Part shown: positions 52,296 to 60,908 of the stretch, piece by piece | How positions within the stretch are numbered: position 1 is the stretch's first letter | Layout: every line of letters begins with the position of its first letter | Assembly (NCBI GenBank): GCA_030540085.1 | Contig: JAUNWY010000008.1 | Location: 18,484-82,483 of the forward strand | Source of the DNA: Eggerthella sp. | Lineage (GTDB): Bacteria > Actinomycetota > Coriobacteriia > Coriobacteriales > Eggerthellaceae | Direction: 5' to 3' | DNA: 64,000 nt | The notes under the pieces: model-generated | The model's database searches: none | Told to the model about the DNA's origin: nothing | The model's input: only the letters and a program-made list of their open reading frames with translations | Made by a program: the position numbers and the translations under genes

Positions 52296-53852
52296 CTACT
52301 TTGAGCCTTGGTCACGAAGCGAATCTGCGAGCGGTTTTTCTTTCAGGGCAATCATAAGCAGGCCAGCCACCACCGTCAGGGGAACCATGAGCAGAAACAC
52401 CGGCATCAGGGCATCGTTGTACGCCACGGCAACCGCGTGCTGCAGCCCATCGGGCAAAGTCCTTACCAGTGCAGGGGTAAGCGAATTGGCATCAAAGCCC
52501 AATGCAGCAACTCCGCCAAAAGGAGCTAGCTTGTCTGCCATCTGGCTTGCAATATTGGCTGTAAACAAGGCGCCAGCAACAGAAGCGCCCAAAGTAGTGC
52601 CAATTTCGCGGAAGAAGTTCGTTGCGCTGGTTGCAACTCCAACCATATCCGAAGGAAACTCATTCTGAACAATGAGCACCAACACCTCGAAGCTCAATCC
52701 CATGCCAAAACCCATAATAGCCAGATAGAGTCCCGCCAGCACCACCGTAGTATCGGCAGTTAGCGTCGTGATGAGCACGGTACCCACCGCAGCAATAACG
52801 AAGCTCACTGCCATCAACTTCTTGTAGCGCCCGCTTTTGCTGATCAGCACGCCAGAAATAATCGAGGCAGCTAGATACGCGATGCTCATAGGCACTTCCA
52901 TGTATCCCGCTGCCGTGGCGCTCAAGCCGTGGGCGATCTGGAAATACGTAGGCAGATACGACATTGCCGCCATCGTAGCGAAAAGGATGATAAACCCGCC
53001 TATCGTGGTGAGCATGAAGTTCCTGTTCTTGAACAGGAATAATGGCATGATGGGATGCTTTGCCTTGGCCTCGGCAACGGCGAACAGCACGGAAAACAGA
53101 ATCGCAGCAGCTATCAGGCAAATGATTGCGGGGCTATTCCAGGCATACTCAACACCGCCCCATGATGTGGCCAAGGTGAGCGCACAAACCGCAGCAGCAA
53201 CAAACGCGATGCCCCAATAGTCAAAGTTCGCAAGGGATTCGCGTTTGCGATACGTAGGCAACAGCACCGCCGAAATAGCAATAGAGAACACCGTAAGCGG
53301 GATATTCATCCAGAACGCCCAACGCCAGCTAATCAAGTCGGTGAAGACTCCGCCCAGAAGAGGACCCACCAGCATGGGCACTGCCCAACCAATTCCCATA
53401 ATGTTTAAATACAGGGCACGTTTACGCGCTGGGACGATATCGGCCACGATTGCCTGCGAAAGCACCAGCAAGCCACCATCGCCCAAGCCGGCAACTGCAC
53501 GACCTGCAATGAGCATCGCCATGTCGCCTGCAGCACCGCACATGATCGAACCGACCAGAAACAGCACCGATGCAATAATGAACAGGCCCTTCCTGCCAAT
53601 CATGTCACCCATCTTGCCATATACCGGCATAGTGATTGTGCATGTCAGCACATAGGCCGCGATAACCCACAGCATATGGTTAACGCCACCCAGGTCGCCC
53701 ACAATGGTCGGAAGAGCCGTGGACACAATGGTCTGATCAAGCGAACCGATAACCTCGCAAACCATGAGTGCCACAAATACGGCGATCACAGTACGCCGTG
53801 AAGGCTCATGCGCCAACACCGAACCTTTAGTGCTTGCTTCTTCGCTAGCCAC
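52296..53852 (-). CDS. MFS multidrug efflux protein (DHA2, EmrB/QacA-like)
   Basis: A 518-residue, 14-span MFS exporter. The DHA2 motif LDQTIVSTALPTIVGDLGG occurs in TM1, GKMGDMIGRKGLFI is motif A, and AGLGDGGLLVLSQAIV matches the family's TM4-5. It likely exports toxic organic compounds with H+. The GTG at 53852 (CGGGGA six bases upstream) is chosen over a TTG at 53873 because of the ribosome site; the MarR gene ends just before it. Expected to be repressed by that MarR protein. Confidence 0.9.
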   Translation of the reverse strand: MASEEASTKGSVLAHEPSRRTVIAVFVALMVCEVIGSLDQTIVSTALPTIVGDLGGVNHMLWVIAAYVLTCTITMPVYGKMGDMIGRKGLFIIASVLFLVGSIMCGAAGDMAMLIAGRAVAGLGDGGLLVLSQAIVADIVPARKRALYLNIMGIGWAVPMLVGPLLGGVFTDLISWRWAFWMNIPLTVFSIAISAVLLPTYRKRESLANFDYWGIAFVAAAVCALTLATSWGGVEYAWNSPAIICLIAAAILFSVLFAVAEAKAKHPIMPLFLFKNRNFMLTTIGGFIILFATMAAMSYLPTYFQIAHGLSATAAGYMEVPMSIAYLAASIISGVLISKSGRYKKLMAVSFVIAAVGTVLITTLTADTTVVLAGLYLAIMGFGMGLSFEVLVLIVQNEFPSDMVGVATSATNFFREIGTTLGASVAGALFTANIASQMADKLAPFGGVAALGFDANSLTPALVRTLPDGLQHAVAVAYNDALMPVFLLMVPLTVVAGLLMIALKEKPLADSLRDQGSK

Positions 53853-53854
53853 GC

Positions 53855-54343
53855 CTATTCCCCGCCTTCCCAAGGAAAGGGTTTATTAGCGTTAAGAAAC
53901 GCAACTCCCTGAGTGCAACGATCGGCAATACCGAACAACACCCTTCGCATCTGGTCGAGCTCTTCCCTGCTCACTCCATCCAGGGAATAGATTCCGAGCA
54001 TACGCTCATCACGGCGAATTGCATCGAGCTTTTCCCTACCCGCCGCAGTAAGCACATGGAGCTTGCTTCTTCCATCAGAGCTATTGGGCATTGTTTCCAC
54101 CAAGCCACGTCGCACAAATGACGCAACGAGGGAATTCACCGTTTGCTTAGGCGAGTACAAAATCTCGCACAGCTGTTTTTGGGTTACCCCTTCCGGCCTA
54201 TCTCCTATTTCTTCAAGCACCCACATGCCAAAGTACGATTCACCGTGGCGTTTAGCCAGGTCATAGTAGATTTTGTCAAACTGAGCGAGAAGAGGTGTAA
54301 GGAAATCCATCACGCTTTCTTCGCTTCTGTTTTCAGCGTCCAC
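53855..54343 (-). CDS. MarR-family transcriptional regulator
   Basis: A 162-residue MarR winged helix. Recognition region EGVTQKQLCEILYSPKQTVNSLVASFVRRGLV and the wing DGRSKLHVLTAAGREKL are clear. GTG start at 54343 follows GAAAGGGGCAGA. It is co-transcribed with the MFS exporter gene, whose start lies three bases away, and two matching palindromes (54356-54369 and 54393-54408) flank its -10 element, implying autorepression of the pair. Confidence 0.92.
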   Translation of the reverse strand: MDAENRSEESVMDFLTPLLAQFDKIYYDLAKRHGESYFGMWVLEEIGDRPEGVTQKQLCEILYSPKQTVNSLVASFVRRGLVETMPNSSDGRSKLHVLTAAGREKLDAIRRDERMLGIYSLDGVSREELDQMRRVLFGIADRCTQGVAFLNANKPFPWEGGE

Positions 54344-54355
54344 TCTGCCCCTTTC

Positions 54356-54408
54356 GTCCGATGTCGGACTATCTCAAAAGAGCAGTATAGTTAGTCCGAA
54401 CACGGACT
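54356..54408 (-). promoter_or_regulatory. MarR operators at the marR-MFS promoter
   Basis: Two inverted repeats with the same half site: GTCCGA-TG-TCGGAC (54356-54369) and AGTCCG-AACA-CGGACT (54393-54408), centres 38 bp apart. Between them lies a minus-strand -10 TATACT (54384-54389); the second site covers the -35 region and the first lies between the start point and the GTG. This is a textbook layout for a MarR repressor. Confidence 0.8.
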
Positions 54409-54442
54409 TTATTCAGAACCTTCTTTCGTCATCTTCTCGACA

Positions 54443-54476
54443 CAAAAAAAGAAAGGCCACCCGAAGGTGGCCTTTC
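54443..54476 (-). terminator. Terminator of the first AroE-like gene
   Basis: Stem GAAAGGCCACC / GGTGGCCTTTC with a CGAA loop and a minus-strand run of seven Ts. It is nearly identical to the terminator at 56953-56980. Confidence 0.9.
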
Positions 54477-54494
54477 GAGGAGAAGAGAGGCACG

Positions 54495-55364
54495 TTACGA
54501 AAACAGTTTTTCTCGAATTAGTTCAATGGGCATATCCGTCCCAAACCAGATCTTCTCAGCAAGAGCAGCTTGCTGAAGAAGCATGCCCAAGCCGCCATAT
54601 GCCGCAAGACCATGAGCTTTCGCCATTTTGATCAGCTTCGACTCAACAGGGTTGTAAACCGTATCGGCAACGGTAAGACCTTCATGGAGCATGTCTTCGT
54701 CGATCACGCATTGATCAATCAAGTCGCCAGCACCAACACGAGTTGCATTAACGAACAAGTCAGACTCTGCAATGGAAGAAGCAAGGTGATCCCTCTCGGC
54801 AAGATCGCTCAGGGTAACTTTTACCCCTGTCTCTTTTGAAAGCGACTCGATGCGGGTTATAGTTTTGTCCCAAAACTCATCACGTATGTTGAAAATTGAG
54901 ATTGAGGCAGCTCCATCAAGGGCAAGTTGGGTTGAAACAGCAGAACCAGCCCCACCAGCGCCAACGATCGTCACCTTTTTCCCAGAAGGATCAAACCCAT
55001 GCAGACGGAGGTTTTCACTGAAACCGGCACCATCGGTATTATGGCCGTACGATTTCCCATCCTTGACAACAACAGTATTTACAGCGCCCATAAGCCTTGC
55101 AGCGGGAGAAAGCCCATCTAGAAGTTCGCAGATATAGGTTTTATACGGCATCGTTACGTTGTATCCGACGGCAATATCCTGAAGACCGCGCACAACATCA
55201 CCAAGCATTTCTGGTGTGATCGGAAAGCTCAAATACACCGCATCAACACCAACCTCGGCAAAAGAGGCTGTATGCATACGCGGGGAAAAAGAGCTGGTAA
55301 TCCCCGACCCACCGACGAGACCCGTCAGCTTTGTTTCCCCCGAAACAGTCAAATCGATTCCCAT
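54495..55364 (-). CDS. AroE-like shikimate/quinate dehydrogenase, paralogue 1
   Basis: A 289-residue AroE-fold enzyme. Substrate-binding residues are conserved: SxS (SSFS, 24-27), the catalytic Lys75 in NVTMPYKT, Asn96 in MGAVNTVVV and Asp111 in GHNTDGAGF. NADP(H) loop is GAGGAGSAV (about 134-142), and NATRVG follows. Such enzymes reduce 3-dehydroshikimate or oxidise shikimate/quinate. A second, about 55-60 percent similar copy lies at 59831, so at least one is likely catabolic (quinate/shikimate dehydrogenase). Start at 55364 has AAGGAGGGCG upstream. It is divergent from the oxidoreductase gene at 55838. Confidence 0.9.
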   Translation of the reverse strand: MGIDLTVSGETKLTGLVGGSGITSSFSPRMHTASFAEVGVDAVYLSFPITPEMLGDVVRGLQDIAVGYNVTMPYKTYICELLDGLSPAARLMGAVNTVVVKDGKSYGHNTDGAGFSENLRLHGFDPSGKKVTIVGAGGAGSAVSTQLALDGAASISIFNIRDEFWDKTITRIESLSKETGVKVTLSDLAERDHLASSIAESDLFVNATRVGAGDLIDQCVIDEDMLHEGLTVADTVYNPVESKLIKMAKAHGLAAYGGLGMLLQQAALAEKIWFGTDMPIELIREKLFS

Positions 55365-55837
55365 GATCGCCCTCCTTAAATCAATAAGATAAACGTCTGT
55401 TGGTACTGTTCACGTTAATCTTCTCCCCGCCTCAAATATAGTAGCCATACGGACCGTTTCCAATTCCAAGAGCAAAATAGTCATTTCGGAGCAGAACATT
55501 TCTTTTCGGCGTTAAACTATCCCCTTACAAATTGGATATCAGGGAAAACCTCCATTGCGAAAATGAGGAGCTAGGCAACAATGGACGGCTGAACTCCATT
55601 TGCGCACAACAGGAGATGAGCGAAATGAATCTTCGGCAGCATAGATTAATTCGTTATTACCCAATTCGAACATTACGTGCAATCCTGCAACTATAACTAT
55701 TTCCCCATATCATCCCATCCATCGGCTATTGCTTATTATGTTTCTCAATCTTTAATAAACAGTATTTACTGGCTTGCACCTGCCATCCTCCCTATCCTAA
55801 ACGCAGGGGATCATATCGACAGCATTTAGGGGGAGTT
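55365..55837. promoter_or_regulatory. AroE-1 / oxidoreductase divergent region
   Basis: 473 AT-rich bases with no gene. It must hold both promoters; no clear consensus pair was found except TTGCAC around 55773 with weak downstream match. A region of low-complexity AT from 55600 to 55760 is notable. Confidence 0.4.
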
Positions 55838-56893
55838 ATGAGCAAAATCAAAGTAGCGGTATTCGGCTTAAACCAGGGTGCGCGAATCGCTCGCCTTTTC
55901 AAGGAGAACGATGAAGTTGAGCTAACCGCAGTCGCAGGATTCGGCGAACAAGCGATCGATGTGGCCAATGAGGTTGAAGCAAAGCTCTATGAAGACTACA
56001 ACGATCTTCTTGCAAACGAGACGCTCGACGGAGTGGCTATTGCCCTTCCAAACAGCCTCCATCTTTCCGCAACAAAAGCCTGCTGCGAGGCTGGCATAAA
56101 GAATATTCTCCTTGAGAAGCCCATCGCCAACACGCCGGAAGAAGGTCAAGCGATAATCGATTGTTGCAACGAACACAATGCAACACTCTTAATCGGCCAT
56201 CACCGTCGCTCTTCGAACTTGTTTCTCTTTCTCAAGGAATTCCTCGCAACGGGAAAACTTGGAGACATCATTGGCATTCAGAGCAGTTTTGCGATCGCAA
56301 AAGAAAAGCACTACTGGGATGCAGAATGGCATAAAGAGCCTGAGGGGGCCATCTTGCTGGTCAATGCCATTCACGACCTCGACGATTTGAACAACGTCTT
56401 GAACATGAAGGCTACAAGGGTATATGCCGCAAAGCGCAACACCATTAGAGGATACAATGCAGAAGATTCCGTGTCGGCCCTATTCGAGTTCGAGGGAGGA
56501 GCTACCGCAACGTACTTCATTTCAGACGGCACGCCCTCTCCGTGGAATTACGACTTACTGGCAGGGGAAAACGAACAGTGGGCACAGGAGATTGGCCCAG
56601 ATTCAATGCATATTTTCGGCACCAAGGGTTCGTTCGGATTCCCGTCCATGACCTTCTATCATTACCCATCCGACAAAGACGAAGAGTATGGCTGGCGGCA
56701 TCCGCTCGAGAAGGACATATTCAGCGTCGAGCCAAACAATCCTATGGAATCGGAAATACTGCATTTCATCGATCTGTGCGCCGGAAGAACCAGCACCCCA
56801 CGCTGCACTGGAGAGCAGGGGCTTGCCTCTCTTAAGGTTATTAATGCGACCATCGAATCGGCGAAATCCGGCAAAATAGTTGAAATTCGTTAA
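55838..56893 (+). CDS. Gfo/Idh/MocA-family oxidoreductase, paralogue 1
   Basis: A 351-residue NAD(P)-dependent dehydrogenase. The N-terminal Rossmann begins IKVAVFGLNQGARIAR, where the usual G-x-G-x-x-G is replaced by G-L-N-Q-G. The LLEKPIA motif (catalytic Lys, about 95-100) and the GHHRRSS, then AEWH and NAIHDLDDL segments of the second domain are present. Members act on inositols, sugars and pseudo-sugars. GGGGGAGTT precedes the ATG. Divergent from AroE-1; close paralogue of the gene at 60909. Suggests both act on a cyclitol or hydroxylated ring substrate. Confidence 0.9.
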   Translation: MSKIKVAVFGLNQGARIARLFKENDEVELTAVAGFGEQAIDVANEVEAKLYEDYNDLLANETLDGVAIALPNSLHLSATKACCEAGIKNILLEKPIANTPEEGQAIIDCCNEHNATLLIGHHRRSSNLFLFLKEFLATGKLGDIIGIQSSFAIAKEKHYWDAEWHKEPEGAILLVNAIHDLDDLNNVLNMKATRVYAAKRNTIRGYNAEDSVSALFEFEGGATATYFISDGTPSPWNYDLLAGENEQWAQEIGPDSMHIFGTKGSFGFPSMTFYHYPSDKDEEYGWRHPLEKDIFSVEPNNPMESEILHFIDLCAGRTSTPRCTGEQGLASLKVINATIESAKSGKIVEIR

Positions 56894-56928
56894 TTGGCAA
56901 GAATCGAGCTTTCCAGATTCTTGCCAAT
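56893..56928 (+). other. Stem-loop at the 3' end of oxidoreductase paralogue 1
   Basis: Perfect 13-bp stem ATTGGCAAGAATC / GATTCTTGCCAAT with a 10-nt loop directly after the stop codon. No T-tract follows, so it may protect the message from exonucleases; the T-tract-bearing hairpin is 30 bases further on. Confidence 0.6.
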
Positions 56929-56952
56929 ATGCTGAAGCTTGAAAAGCTCATC

Positions 56953-56980
56953 AAAAAAAGGCCACCTGAAGGTGGCCTTT
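56953..56980. terminator. Terminator of the CoA-transferase gene, possibly bidirectional
   Basis: Stem AAAGGCCACC / GGTGGCCTTT with a TGAA loop; a minus-strand T-run ends transcripts of the CoA-transferase gene, and plus-strand CTTTCTTAAT may end those of the oxidoreductase. Near-identical to 54443-54476. Confidence 0.88.
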
Positions 56981-57005
56981 CTTAATAAGCAACTATGAAT
57001 TCAGC

Positions 57006-58319
57006 TTATTCCCAAGTGCAAGCTGCGTCGCCAGCCTCCTGGCGCTTGGACTTGAAGATGGTGTCGGGGATAGGCTCGCCGTGGTAGATGCCAACGCCGC
57101 CCTTGTCCTCGATAGCCTTGATCTCGTCCTCGGAATAGCCGTACTTCTCCATGATTTCCTTGGTGTGATAGCCAATGGGCTTTGCCAGGATAACCGGAGG
57201 ATCGCCAGCAGACTCGAAGCGGAGCGGGGTCATAGGCAGAGCATGCTTGCCGAACTCGTCGTACTCAACGGTACGCAGGGAATCGTTGATGTAAGCCTCT
57301 TCGTCACGCAGGATGTCGGGGAAACGGAAGAGCTTCTGGGCCGGTACCTGATGCTCACGGAACTGTTCCATCCAGTACTCAAACGGCTGCTTTGCGAATG
57401 CCTCTTCGAGCCAACCGATAACTTCCTTGTTCTTGCCAGAAGCCTTGAGGTGGGACAGGTCGCGGGTGTCAACGTTGTCTACCTGATCCTGACGGCCAAA
57501 GAGCTCCATCATCATTGCGTAGTACTTGTCGTACTGAGGCATGCAGATGTAGATCCACTTGTCGTCAGAGGTGCGATAGGTGTTGTTGAAGGGGTTGGGT
57601 ACGTCGGTGCGGGACTTAGGATAGTCAGCGCCGAACTGCTGAGCGCAGATGCCGATGTCAGATGCGAAGATTGCAGCAGCATACAGGTTGGTTACAACCT
57701 TGTCGCCCACGCCGGTGCGGGTGCGGTTGAACAGAGCAGCACAGATACCGCCAGCCAGCATGCATGCAGCGTTGTTGTCGCCGAATGCCTGAGGAGCGAT
57801 AGCAGGAGACTGATCCTTCTCACGGAAAACGTTGGCAACGCCGCCACGAGCAGCCCAGCATACTGCGTCATAACCAGGAGAATCCTTCTCGGGGCCGAAT
57901 TCGCCATAGCCGCGCATCTGAGCCCAGATCAGGTGAGGGAACTCAGCGTGGATGGTTTCCCAGTCGAGACCAAGCTTCTTCAGAGCCTTGTCGCGCAGGT
58001 TTACAACGAAAACGTCAGCATCAGCAAGAAGCTTCTTCATGAACTTCATGCCATCCTCGTCCTTGAGGTTGATGGCAACGAGGTCCTTGTTGGTGTTGTT
58101 CAGGTCGAACGTAGGATCTTCGTAGTCGTTCTTTTCGCAACCGAAGCCAGGACCCTGGGTGCGCTGAGCGTCGCCATGCAGGGGCTCGGTCTTGATGACG
58201 GTAGCGCCCATTTCGGACAGGCAGCGTACTGCAGCAGGAGCGGCAACCCATTCGCAGAGTTCTACAACTTTGACACCTGCGAGAGGGCCGAAGCCGTTGA
58301 GTTTATCTGTAGTGGACAT
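57006..58319 (-). CDS. CaiB/BaiF-family (class III) CoA-transferase
   Basis: A 437-residue class III CoA-transferase. The start GPLAGVKVVELCEWVAAP, EPLHGDAQR and VINLRDK-type DVFVVNLRDKALKKLGLDW are typical, and the acyl-anhydride Asp is likely that of SPGYDAVCWAARGG. It moves CoA between a donor thioester and a free acid, activating carboxylic acids in carnitine, oxalate, bile acid or aromatic-acid metabolism. AAGGAGAACAGTCTGT lies upstream of the ATG. It sits between the AroE and LysR genes and its product is the natural CoA activator for the acid of this cluster. Confidence 0.92.
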   Translation of the reverse strand: MSTTDKLNGFGPLAGVKVVELCEWVAAPAAVRCLSEMGATVIKTEPLHGDAQRTQGPGFGCEKNDYEDPTFDLNNTNKDLVAINLKDEDGMKFMKKLLADADVFVVNLRDKALKKLGLDWETIHAEFPHLIWAQMRGYGEFGPEKDSPGYDAVCWAARGGVANVFREKDQSPAIAPQAFGDNNAACMLAGGICAALFNRTRTGVGDKVVTNLYAAAIFASDIGICAQQFGADYPKSRTDVPNPFNNTYRTSDDKWIYICMPQYDKYYAMMMELFGRQDQVDNVDTRDLSHLKASGKNKEVIGWLEEAFAKQPFEYWMEQFREHQVPAQKLFRFPDILRDEEAYINDSLRTVEYDEFGKHALPMTPLRFESAGDPPVILAKPIGYHTKEIMEKYGYSEDEIKAIEDKGGVGIYHGEPIPDTIFKSKRQEAGDAACTWE

Positions 58320-58746
58320 ACAGACTGTTCTCCTTCCATTATCACAAACCCATGAAATTCACCTTGGGAAAGCTGTCGGAAGACCGCGCACGCTGCACTC
58401 AAGGCAAACAACATTACCTTATTAAGTATCGGTATCCTCGGTTCTCGTTGGGACGGTCAGTAATTCGGGATTGGGTATTTTTTTTCGAAAAGTTGCGATT
58501 TTACCCAGAAATTGGTACTGATTTCCACCGAATATCGGTCATCTTGGCTCAAATTGCCCACCTGCGCCCCTCAAACCAAACGCAATGACCACCACATACG
58601 CCGTTTGCCGCTGCAAAAGCCCCGTCCGCTGCTGCCAGCCAGCGGGACGGAAAAGTGAAGCGGCATTTAGCACCGCAGGCGCCTGGCTCTTCGGAACAAC
58701 ATGCCCACCTAGGACCCCTAGCCCAAATCCAAACAGGAAGGCGCGC
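58320..58746. other. CoA-transferase upstream region / LysR 3' region
   Basis: 427 bases, no gene. A long T-tract with TTTTTTTTCGAAAAG lies near 58480. Near the LysR stop a stem CCGTCC-GCTG / CAGC-GGACGG (about 58622-58650), followed on the minus strand by GGCTTTTG, is a plausible LysR terminator. The CoA-transferase promoter must lie at the left part but no consensus is clear. Confidence 0.45.
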
Positions 58747-59652
58747 CTATTGTTGGGACATGATGTTCGGGAACCGGTAGGCGCTCATGAACTCGATGAA
58801 GTCATCTACCACTTTAGGGTGCGTTTCCCTTCGGCTGGTCAGATACACCTTGTGGAAATCTGCCGGCAAATCGTTGATGCGCAAGCAGACAACATCTTGG
58901 AAGGCCGAGACCAAGAAGGAATAGCAAAAGAGCGCCATTTTGTCTTTACTCGAAGTTACCAGCGAACACATAGTTATCTCGTCTGCATACTCACGACGCA
59001 GATTCATGCTGTCCAAAGGCAGAAGGTTCGTGATAGACGAATCGGTCGGAGAAGAAGAGCTGTAGGTAAGCACTTCCTTGCCGCCAAGCTCAGAAAGGTT
59101 GATGCTCTTTCGTTTTGCAAGGGGGCTGTCCTTATGAACGCCCAAAACAAGCGGCTGCGACCATACCAATACATGGTTGAAATCGTCGCACCCTTCCACG
59201 CGGGAGCAAAACGCCACGTCGATGTCGCCCTTGCGCAAGCGCTGAGTCAGTTCTGGAGAAAACGCCTGTTCAATAGCAATTTTGGGCTTTACCTGCGAAG
59301 AAGAGATAAAAGACTCGATGGCCTCGGACCAGAAACGTCCCTGCATGGCATAGATCGTTCCAACGCGAACCGAAGAGTTCATCTCTCCCTGGATTTCGCG
59401 AGCAATTCGCAGCCCCTTGTCCAAGTCCTTCAACGCCAATGCGACATACTCGTGATACGCCTTGCCCATTTCGGTAAGCTCAATGCGCGTCGAGCCCTCG
59501 CTGCGCTGGAACAACTTGATGCCAAGCTCTTTTTCCATACGCTTGATAGCCACCGAAAGCGTCGGTTGCGCAATGTAGAGGTCTTCGGCCGCACGAGTGT
59601 AGTTCAATACCTCAGCTAGATGATCGAAGTACCTCAGGTAATCAAGCCTCAT
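58747..59652 (-). CDS. LysR-family transcriptional regulator of the catabolic cluster
   Basis: A 301-residue LysR protein. HTH in residues 1-60 (MRLDYLRYFDHLAEVLNYTR, then TLSVAIKRMEKELGIKLFQR); effector domain after about 90. AAGGAGACTTTCAG precedes the ATG. It lies in the cluster of AroE-2, oxidoreductase-2 and the CoA-transferase, in the same direction, and is the obvious candidate regulator of those genes; the inducer may be a hydroaromatic acid. A hairpin separates it from AroE-2. Confidence 0.9.
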   Translation of the reverse strand: MRLDYLRYFDHLAEVLNYTRAAEDLYIAQPTLSVAIKRMEKELGIKLFQRSEGSTRIELTEMGKAYHEYVALALKDLDKGLRIAREIQGEMNSSVRVGTIYAMQGRFWSEAIESFISSSQVKPKIAIEQAFSPELTQRLRKGDIDVAFCSRVEGCDDFNHVLVWSQPLVLGVHKDSPLAKRKSINLSELGGKEVLTYSSSSPTDSSITNLLPLDSMNLRREYADEITMCSLVTSSKDKMALFCYSFLVSAFQDVVCLRINDLPADFHKVYLTSRRETHPKVVDDFIEFMSAYRFPNIMSQQ

Positions 59653-59780
59653 CTGAAAGTCTCCTTAATACTGAGTTTTAATTCTTTCGAACCGATTGTA
59701 GATTATTCGAACAGAATAGTTATGAATTATCCGTAAATCAATCATTGCAATGAATGATTCTTTTTGCGGATAAATGTGAA

Positions 59781-59807
59781 AGCCCCGACGTCGTTGACGC
59801 CGGGGCT
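59781..59807 (-). terminator. Terminator of the second AroE-like gene
   Basis: Stem AGCCCCGGCGTC / GACGTCGGGGCT (one mismatch) with a short loop, followed on the minus strand by TTCACATTT. 24 bases past the stop. Confidence 0.65.
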
Positions 59808-59830
59808 CAATCGAAAGATGAAAACGAGAA

Positions 59831-60697
59831 CTAGAAATACTTCTCTTCGATATAGTCGGTCGGCATTTCGATATCGAACCAGATCTTTTCACCTAGGGCT
59901 GCCTGCTGCAGAAGCATCTCGATACCAGGAGCGGTTTCCAAGCCATGGGCTTTTGCCATCTTGATGAGCTTGGTCTCACGCGGATCGTAGACGGTGTCCG
60001 CAACGAACAGGTTATCGTGCAGCATTTCTTCGTCGATGGTGCATTCATTGTCCAGCGGGGGCATGCCAACACGGGTTGCATTGATGAAGAGCTGGGAGTT
60101 CTTCACGGCACGTGCAAGTTGTTCCTTGTTGTCGAGGTCATTCAAAACCATAGGAACGCCCGTCTTGTGAGAAAGATCAACAACACGCTCACGAGTTGCA
60201 GCCCAGAAATCGTCCTTAAGATTGAAAACGTTTACGCAGGCAACACCGTCAAGAGCAAGCTGAGTGAAGATAGCGGAACCTGCACCACCAGCGCCAACAA
60301 TGGTTACTACCTTGCCTTCGGGATCAAAGCCATGACGACGAAGGTTCTCAACAAAGCCGGCACCGTCAGTGTTATGACCGATGGACTTTCCGTCTTTAAT
60401 AACAACGGTATTTACCGCGCCCATCAGCTCTGCTGCAGGGGTCAGCTCGTCAAGATACTGACCAACGCATGTTTTGCAAGGCATCGTTACGTTGTAGCCA
60501 ACTGCGCCCATTTCAGCCAAGCCCTTAACGACATCGCCAAGCTTATCGGGTGTTACATCGAATGCTGTGTAAACCGCATTCACGCCCATCTTCTGGAACG
60601 AATCGCTGTGCATTACTGGAGACATAGAATGCTCAACAGGAGAGCCTACAAGGCCAACGAGCTTAGTTGCGCCGGAGATGTTGATGTCGATTCCCAT
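59831..60697 (-). CDS. AroE-like shikimate/quinate dehydrogenase, paralogue 2
   Basis: A 288-residue AroE-fold enzyme with the canonical SMS (24-26), Lys75 (NVTMPCKT), Asn96 and Asp111 residues, NADP loop GAGGAGSAI and NATRVG. It keeps the usual HSMSP motif that paralogue 1 has altered to SSFSP. AAAGGATATTGTC precedes the ATG. The upstream gene is oxidoreductase paralogue 2, with a hairpin (60720-60751) in the gap; the two are likely co-transcribed. One of the two AroE copies may be biosynthetic, but no other shikimate-pathway genes are present. Confidence 0.9.
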   Translation of the reverse strand: MGIDINISGATKLVGLVGSPVEHSMSPVMHSDSFQKMGVNAVYTAFDVTPDKLGDVVKGLAEMGAVGYNVTMPCKTCVGQYLDELTPAAELMGAVNTVVIKDGKSIGHNTDGAGFVENLRRHGFDPEGKVVTIVGAGGAGSAIFTQLALDGVACVNVFNLKDDFWAATRERVVDLSHKTGVPMVLNDLDNKEQLARAVKNSQLFINATRVGMPPLDNECTIDEEMLHDNLFVADTVYDPRETKLIKMAKAHGLETAPGIEMLLQQAALGEKIWFDIEMPTDYIEEKYF

Positions 60698-60719
60698 GAC
60701 AATATCCTTTCAGGAGAGA

Positions 60720-60751
60720 AGGTGGTGGGCTTCGTGCAACGCCCACCACCT
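60720..60751 (-). promoter_or_regulatory. Intercistronic hairpin before the second AroE-like gene
   Basis: Perfect 11-bp stem AGGTGGTGGGC / GCCCACCACCT with a 10-nt loop, 22 bases from the ATG. No T-tract; probably an RNA processing or stability element within the oxidoreductase-AroE transcript. Confidence 0.55.
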
Positions 60752-60822
60752 CTGGAGCAAGCAATTATTAGGGGGTATTGAAAACCCCGATGGTAATAAA
60801 GAGATTTAAAAGGGAGGTAATT

Positions 60823-60857
60823 CCCTCCCGGGCTTGTTGGGTGGTAGCCCGGGAGGG
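60823..60857 (-). terminator. Possible terminator of oxidoreductase paralogue 2
   Basis: Perfect 12-bp stem CCCTCCCGGGCT / AGCCCGGGAGGG with an 11-nt loop, followed on the minus strand by AATTACCTCCCTTTT; the T-tract is displaced, so termination may be partial and AroE-2 be read through. Confidence 0.5.
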
Positions 60858-60908
60858 GCAATAGCCATGCTTTGCCTGGAGTAGAGCAAAGCACACCAGA
60901 GAGAAGGC

